Origin: Xylona heveae TC161
Lineage: Eukaryota; Ascomycota; Xylonomycetes; Xylonales; Xylonaceae
NCBI RefSeq assembly: GCF_001619985.1
Contig: NW_017264205.1
Location: forward strand, 124,001-188,000
Direction of reading: 5' to 3'
DNA length: 64,000 nucleotides
Shown here: in pieces, positions 59,108 to 64,000 of the stretch
Position numbering within the stretch: position 1 is the first letter of the stretch
Layout of the letters: each line of letters begins with the position of its first letter
Program-made: the position numbers and the translations under genes
The notes under the pieces: model-generated
Seen by the model: the letters and a program-made list of their open reading frames with translations, nothing else
Database searches by the model: none
What the model was told of the DNA's origin: nothing

Positions 59108-59507
59108 AATGCTGGATAATTGGAAGTAGTCCAGTCCAAGGAGACAGTTATGAATCTCATAAATCGAATTGGTGATAAGGCAACGCGGTTGTCGAGCTGT
59201 AGGGATAGACTGTACCTTCGTTCCTGGTTGGTAGGAGCGACCCGAAGCTCTCTATAGGTGCCGTTGGTGCCAGGCTGGAGCGAACGTGTATGGCGGTCGC
59301 GGAAGCTAAAGCCGACCGTAGTTCATGCCTCAGCCACATCTCGCCCAAGTTCGGACTCGCAAAATATTTCCGAACCTCTTCAAACACCATCCTCACAAAC
59401 AGTTCGTTTGGATCACAGGCGCATCTCCTTCACCCGGTATTTTTGTGTATTTCATCAAATACGAAAAAGTCTTTCTTCCAATCGAGTTATTTTAGTTTTG
59501 GACCAAA
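59108..59507. promoter_or_regulatory. Divergent promoter of exo84 and tom20
   Basis: Exactly 400 bp between opposed starts, with no supported coding region, so the two promoters are shared or overlapping. The tom20 side ends in a T-rich leader followed by CCAAAATG at the start. Confidence 0.55.
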
Positions 59508-60210
59508 ATGAGAACCTCCACCATTGTCGCTGCCTCGGTTGGAACCGCCGTCACCGGTTTCTTGGGTATGTGATGATATTCAAAATTGAAACGCCTACCT
59601 ACGTCATTCCAATCATCTTGAAAGCTAACATGCCACGGTATATCAGCCTATGCATTTTACTTTGATCACAAGCGCCGCACGGACCCCGAATTCCGCAAAG
59701 CTTTGAAGCGCGAATCCAAGAAGCAAGCCAAGGCCCAGAAGGAGGAAGCCGAGGCGCACACGGCACGAGAGAAGGAAACCATCAAATCTGTCATGAAGGA
59801 GGCCAATGAAGAGGGCTACCCGGCCAATGTCGAGGAGAAGGAGGCTTTCTTCATGAACGAGGTCGCAACTGGAGAAGCCCGCTGCCAGGATGGTAGGTGG
59901 TGAAATCAAGGGTGATGACAGTAATTAAACTGACAATTGCAGGCTCGGATCCCATTGAGGCTGCATTGTGCTTCTACAAGGCCCTGAAGGTCTATCCCCA
60001 GCCCAAGGATCTCATCAACATCTACGACAAGACGGTGCCCAAGGTACGTTAGGAGTCGAACTGCTGTCGCGTGTGATTTTTGAATTGCAGGACCGCTAAT
60101 TCTTGCCGCAGCACATTCTTGGCATTCTCGCGGAGATGATTGCAGCAGACCCGGAATTTAAAGGAGAATCTTTCTTCGCTGGCTCCGACAGCGGCGCTGG
60201 TGTCGAGTAA
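59508..60210 (+). CDS. tom20: Mitochondrial import receptor subunit Tom20
   Basis: Four exons (59508-59565, 59647-59892, 59943-60043, 60112-60210) join in frame to 167 residues. Family knowledge: Tom20 sits in the outer mitochondrial membrane by its N-terminal anchor and binds presequences with its cytosolic domain, handing them to the TOM channel. Seen: an N-terminal anchor split by the first intron ([21 protein letters not shown]), the [20 protein letters not shown] block, a charged helix, and the receptor domain with [33 protein letters not shown] (the single TPR-like motif) and IYDKTVP. The start choice is firm because the frame begins directly with the anchor. It ends in an acidic-polar tail (SDSGAGVE). 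Confidence 0.94.
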
Positions 60211-62258
60211 GATGTGACGTACGGCTCATTCAATTGTCCGATTCGATCGTGGCACTGACAGACGCTTACCGCGCGACACTTTCACCTTGCAACTCTATCA
60301 TATCTTCTCACGACAGCATCATCTCCACTATTGTATAGTTTTGTACATAACCAGACGATTTTGCATCATGGTGTCTTACCTATCTTGGTGCAAGGACACG
60401 CGGGTTTCTTTGGCCGATTCGACCGAGCTTGCGGAATCGTGTTTTACTAGGGGTCTTTTTCTTTTCCTTTCTTTCTTTCTTCCGTGTATTCTTGCTTAGT
60501 CAACGAGCGACTCATGCGTCTTTATCGGCAATCTTGTCTCAAGAGATTTAAATAGATATGGCGTGTGACAGGTCCTCTTGAATTTGATATGTTTTGTCCA
60601 GATTCACATTCACCTAGCAGCTCGACCAATATTCGGGACCCGGACCGTGACTGATATAAATATCTTGAGCCTGCAATGGAAAAGTTGCTCTGATTTTACT
60701 ATTCGTCTACCGATATATGAATGCAGTACTCTGTATAGATTAGAGATCAGTTCTCCTTGCATTTCCAAGAGGTTGGTCATGTGATTAGAGTACCCTTTTA
60801 GTCTGATGCCTAGAGGGAGTAATGGGAACACTAATTGAACGCCAAAGCGGGCCTGGTTCAGTATACTACGATGAAGGCTATTGGGATGGGGTAGCTGAAT
60901 CTCCGAGACGCTCCTTCTACTGATGATCTGCGGAGTGCTCATTTACAGTGCAATCCCTCGCGGGGACACATACCGACTCTGTGACGTAGATGCTAGAAGA
61001 TTGGGCCTGTGAACCCAATCCACTCACCATGGACAGCGGCTTTACAGTAGGAAGAAGCGTGGAGGTTATAGAAATATATGAAACGACTGAACGACTCAAG
61101 CGCGTTAGGGGTAGTGTTTCGTCCCTGTCAAGTAACCTTGATATATTCAGGTTGGTATTGCATGCCTTGAGGGGTTTCCATTCAACGAAACATTGAACAG
61201 AGATTGATCGAATTCAGTTTCACTCCTCAAGCATATTCAATTCTGGTACGAGATAACATTTCAAATATGATAATTCACGACGTAGACGATGATGGAAATT
61301 GATGATGAGGTCATTCAGGCGAAGAGATTCTAAGCGAAAAAAAGGTAAAAAGGTGGAATTACAGTTCTGTCATGCCAAGACGAACCCACCCGTCACAATG
61401 TTTTGGCGTCAAACTTACCCACATTTTATTTCATGCCGAAGAAGACATGCAGCACTTGCGAGGGAGGAACGAGGGGAAGGAAGAATGAACAAGGGAAGGG
61501 GCAACGGGGGGCTTAAGGGATGAGGAAATTATGGATCTGATGGCTTCGGTTAAATGTCATAACTATCGTTTAGCGGCCGAGGGGAAACCCTGGCCATTCG
61601 ACTAACGTAACTCCGTATGGAGGCAAAAAGGAGACAAAAAAGAACTGGAGCCACATGGATTTGGCGCTCGGGAGGCTTTTCGGGCAAAAAGGAAATCAAA
61701 AATAAAGGTCCACCAATAATCTCCCATGCGCTGTCTCGTTCCCTTGCCCCTCATCTCCCCTTCAACCCTACCACCTACCTACCTAGTTCAAATCCATCTT
61801 TCATGATTTAGATAGTGTCAAATAGTTGGGACGTGCTTTCCGCGCCAAATGAGGTTCGCTCTCCGGCCCAACTCCAATCAGCGTTACAGCTGTCCACCAG
61901 CTCTACCGCTATCGTCCCATGTTTCTTTGGAGGCATTCAGGATGAGCCATACCCACTTACTGCTGTTAGAGCCATGGATCCGTGAAAGAAGCGGAGACGG
62001 CACCAGAGATGCATCGCTAGCCGTCCCGATTCCCTCTTGTCACCCAAAAGGGCCAACCACCCGCCTTTGGCTTTGATTTCCTTTCACTGCTGTACAGTCC
62101 TCTTTGACATTCACTCGTGATCTTGCGCTTCTCTGCTCGGTACCCCTCATTCGTTCGGGGTCAGCTTTTTGCTGTTTTTCTTTTTACCAGCTTTTACCAG
62201 TTGCTGTCGACGTCGCCTACATTCGTTTTGTGATTTCCCGCTTTTGTCCTCTTTCAAA
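60211..62258. other. Intergenic between tom20 and the GH72 gene
   Basis: About 2 kb. The stretch 60240-61600 has no supported gene; it contains TACTCCGTA-type DNA (ACTCCGTA at 61610) and a CTACCTACCTAG run at 61778. From 62050 to 62258 the plus strand is pyrimidine-rich, the usual promoter and leader of a highly expressed wall gene. Confidence 0.5.
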
Positions 62259-64000
62259 ATGGTATATAATTCCTTTGCGCGCACTTTTGCTGTGGAGATT
62301 TCCCGTGTACTTGAATACTAACACGGCTGTCAGTCGCAGCGTGTCATCCTCGCTCTTTTCGTTGCTCTTTTCGCAAGCCTTGCGGCTGCTGTGCAGCCTG
62401 TTATTGTGAAGGGCTCCGACTTTGTCAATAGTCAAAGTGGTGACCGATTTGAGATCATTGGTGTTGCGTGAGTTGCGCCGATACCCAACATTAAATATAA
62501 CTCACTCGCTCAATTTTCCTCTAGTTACCAACCTGGTGGTGCTTCTGGCTACAACCCCGGCAGTGACCCTCTGAGCGACGGAAAGGTCTGCTTGCGAGAT
62601 GCCGCTATCATGCAGAATCTGGGCGTTAGTGCTCTGTCCTTCTGATAAGAAAATACAACCTACTGACGGATCGGCTGCACCAGGTCAACACCATCCGTGT
62701 TTACAATGTCGACCCCACCATCAACCACGATGAATGCGCCAGCATTTTCAACTCGGTTGGAATTTACATGATCCTTGACGTCAACTCACCCTTGGTCGGT
62801 CAGAGCTTGAACAGGGACCAGCCTTGGACCTCCTACTACTCTGGTTATCTGCAGCGAGTCTTTTCTGTCATCGAGGCTTTCAAGAACTACCCCAACACTC
62901 TGGGATTCTTCGCCGGAAATGAAGTCATCAATGACGACTCCAACGCACAGAACGTTCCTCAGTACATTAGAGTAAGGCATCATTCTCGACCCCTTGAGGG
63001 TTTCAAACAATCATGTGCGCTAATTGCTTCACCAGGCCGTCCAAAGAGACATGAAGAACTACATTGCCAAGCACTGCGATCGTGCCATTCCCGTTGGATA
63101 CTCCGCCGCTGATGTGCGGGATATTCTGCAAGACACTTGGGCCTATCTGCAATGTTCCATTAGCGGTGATGACAACAACATGTCTCGCTCTGACTTTTTC
63201 GGTGCGCAACCCCGTGCTCTGGTCTTATACGATTTCTTTCCCCTCCCCCTCACCCCCACAGAACCTCCTTGACTAATGCTCGAACGAAAAGGTCTCAACT
63301 CATACTCGTGGTGCGGCGGTGATGCTACTTTCGAGAGCGCCGGTTACAATACCCTTGTCGAGATGTTTGCTAGCACCACTGTCCCCGTCTTCTTCTCCGA
63401 GTATGGCTGCAACCAAGTCAAGCCTCGTGTCTTTGATGAAGTTCAGGCCCTCTACGGACCCCAGATGACCGTTCTCAGCGGAGGTTTGGTGTACGAGTAC
63501 TCTCAGGAACCATCCGACTACGGTCTCGTCGTCATCAACAATGACGGCAGTGTCAATCTTCGCACCGACTTTGACAACCTGCAGAGCCAGTTCAACAAGC
63601 TCAACGTGACCCTCCTCGAGTCGAGCAACAACACTGCAACCGCCCTCAACCCGCCTACTTGCTCAGCGGACCTGATCACCTCGTCCTCCTTCAGCACTGA
63701 CTTCACCCTCCCCCAGGTGCCCCCGGGTGGCCAGGACCTCATTGACAACGGCATCCAGAACCCTAACCAGGGAAAGCTCGTCGACGTCCAGCAGACTAGC
63801 CCCAGCCAGACCGTCTATGGTTCCAACGGAAGCAAGCTCAACAACCTTGCTATCAGTCCCCTTCCAAGCGACCAGAGCAACCACCCCTCGGGTGAGAAGA
63901 GCAGCGGATCTTCGAGCAGCTCCGCTGCCACTTCCTCCACCTCGAGCTCTGGCTCTAGCTCTACTTCCACCATGTCCACGGCAACCTCGAGCACAAAGCC
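62259..64000 (+). CDS. GPI-anchored beta-1,3-glucanosyltransferase (GH72, Gel/Gas family), C-terminus cut by window edge
   Basis: Begins with a first exon whose only coding content is the ATG (62259-62261), joined at 62334; further exons start near 62525, 62683, 63036 and 63290. Seen: a signal peptide (RVILALFVALFASLAAA) followed by VQPVIVKGSDFVNSQSGDRF, the GH72 core with the acid/base Glu in AGNEVINDD, the nucleophile Glu in FFSEYGCNQV, the motif YNPGSDPLSDGKVCLRD, and then a linker ending in a Ser/Thr-rich tail (SSGSSSSSAATSSTSSSGSS) to the window edge. The expected GPI signal lies outside. Family knowledge: these enzymes elongate beta-1,3-glucan by cutting and religating chains at the outer plasma membrane. 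After PPTCSADLI there is no Cys-rich CBM43 module, so it is a Gel1/Gel2-like rather than a Gas1/Gel4-like member. Confidence 0.9.

Overview
The window is a nuclear chromosome segment of a filamentous ascomycete, most likely a Eurotiomycete near Aspergillus, Penicillium or Talaromyces. The support is short introns (about 50-180 nt) with GTRNGT-type donors, pyrimidine-rich leaders, no operons, and proteins that match Aspergillus families as I remember them: a 329-residue PP2A catalytic subunit, HET-C, a GH72 glucanosyltransferase, a Lyc1-type acetyltransferase and Bud3. I had no database, so family names rest on recalled sequence signatures. Exon joins were derived by hand and checked for reading-frame arithmetic in most genes.

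Layout, left to right. A membrane-anchored SH3-type protein runs off the left edge (minus), then the mitochondrial fission adaptor Mdv1 (minus), an uncharacterised fungal protein (plus), an SNG1/DUF3533 membrane protein (minus), and cytosolic prolyl-tRNA synthetase (minus) divergent from CCT alpha (plus). After a 2.9-kb gap come a Lyc1-like acetyltransferase (plus) and Dcc1 (minus), arranged tail to tail. Next are the Rho GEF Bud3 (plus), Rev7 (minus) and a Kap114/importin-9 karyopherin (plus). A 3.1-kb gap with weak coding relics leads to HET-C (plus) and a small disordered protein (minus). After another 3.1-kb gap cyclin C (minus) diverges from a Ca2+-regulated mitochondrial carrier (plus), followed by a Syn8-type SNARE (plus) and a small mitochondrial protein (minus). 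The right end holds PP2A-C (minus), Exo84 (minus) divergent from Tom20 (plus), and a GH72 glucanosyltransferase cut by the right edge.

The genes do not form a pathway or biosynthetic cluster. They are conserved housekeeping loci with loose themes: mitochondria (Mdv1, carrier, Tom20, small imported protein), secretion, septation and wall (Bud3, Exo84, Syn8, GH72, SH3 protein), genome maintenance (Dcc1, Rev7), and proteostasis (ProRS, CCT1). I found no convincing intact transposon, CRISPR array, rRNA, tRNA or secondary-metabolite cluster.

The most unusual signals are non-coding or structural. They are a 97-nt uninterrupted purine run in an SNG1-family intron, a tandem AG acceptor in REV7 where the upstream choice makes an immediate stop codon, a degenerate repeat with a palindrome just upstream of het-C, a Thr/Asn-rich insertion inside the Lyc1 GNAT fold, an intron of CCT1 bounded by an 8-bp direct repeat, a recurring TACGGAGT motif confined to intergenic DNA, and three proteins with no known function.
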